DNA of 64,000 nt from Proteiniphilum acetatigenes DSM 18083 (lineage in GTDB: Bacteria; Bacteroidota; Bacteroidia; Bacteroidales; Dysgonomonadaceae): contig NZ_KB905700.1 of NCBI RefSeq assembly GCF_000380985.1, positions 62,001 through 126,000 of the forward strand. The letters are read 5' to 3'. The notes beneath the pieces were generated by a model. The model was not told where the DNA came from. It saw only the letters and a list, made by a program, of their open reading frames with translations, and did not search any database. Below, piece after piece: positions 63,992 to 64,000 of the stretch. The position numbers and the translations under genes are program-made. Positions within the stretch are counted from its first letter, which is position 1. The number at the start of each line of letters is the position of its first letter.

Positions 63992-64000
63992 ACTAATGAT

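Noticed and set aside
1-64000. CRISPR arrays, tRNA or rRNA genes, and intact insertion sequences
   Set aside because: I looked for regularly spaced repeats, tRNA arm signatures and transposase motifs and saw none; the tandem repeats present are direct, contiguous and without spacers.

Overview
The window looks like a chromosomal segment of a Bacteroidota bacterium, most likely order Bacteroidales (Dysgonomonadaceae/Porphyromonadaceae-like; the family is my inference). Evidence: two SusC/SusD outer-membrane pairs, many secreted lipoproteins, promoters of the Bacteroides type (TTTG, 19-21 nt, TAnnTTTG) rather than -35/-10 boxes, RNase Y next to ZapA, and meso-diaminopimelate dehydrogenase. No rRNA, tRNA, CRISPR array or intact insertion sequence was seen.

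Layout. 1-1661: L,D-transpeptidase-like lipoprotein (cut by the window edge) and a B3/B4-domain protein. 2041-4405: coiled-coil division protein, ZapA and RNase Y. 4548-9234 (minus): glycogen/alpha-glucan block (debranching enzyme, GT4 glycosyltransferase, GH57), next to a rhomboid protease. 10190-22356 (minus): nine-gene operon of SusC, SusD, BACON/FISUMP lipoprotein, two beta-propeller lipoproteins, two nucleoside-hydrolase-type proteins, ribokinase and a GRP-family sugar transporter. 23030-27075 (minus): companion operon of Gfo/Idh/MocA oxidoreductase, a second nucleoside hydrolase and an ADP-ribosylglycohydrolase. A divergent LacI regulator sits at 27291. Together these resemble the ribose/nucleoside scavenging (rus) loci of Bacteroides. 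Both operons start from the same promoter-operator module (GAACAAACGTTTTC, with the -33 TTTG inside the operator). A decayed copy of the lacI gene still lies beside the copy in front of susC.

28475-34506: housekeeping genes (ddh, lgt, flavodiiron protein, nagB, two thioredoxin-fold proteins, GNAT). 34724-51530 (plus) is the most unusual part. Two tandem mini-ORFs, extremely rich in Cys and Met codons and each followed by a strong intrinsic terminator, precede a binding protein, SusC, SusD, a TlpA-like protein, M14, C39-like and M20 peptidases, a DAACS symporter, an esterase and a metallophosphoesterase/PQQ-propeller protein. The second leader can form mutually exclusive 1:2, 2:3 and 3:4 RNA pairings, as in a trp-type attenuator. 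I read the region as a duplicated Cys/Met-responsive transcription attenuator controlling a peptide or sulfur-amino-acid acquisition operon.

51568-60971: RecB/AddA-like helicase-nuclease, SUI1/YciH factor, Na/Pi cotransporter behind a 69-bp repeat array, TGS-uridine-kinase-like protein and MnmE. 61035-64000 is accessory and partly decayed: RhuM remnant, DUF4143 ATPase, PH-domain protein, a GC-rich attC-like structured element and a small lipoprotein. Several intergenic regions carry short self-similar word repeats, some of which run into gene ends.
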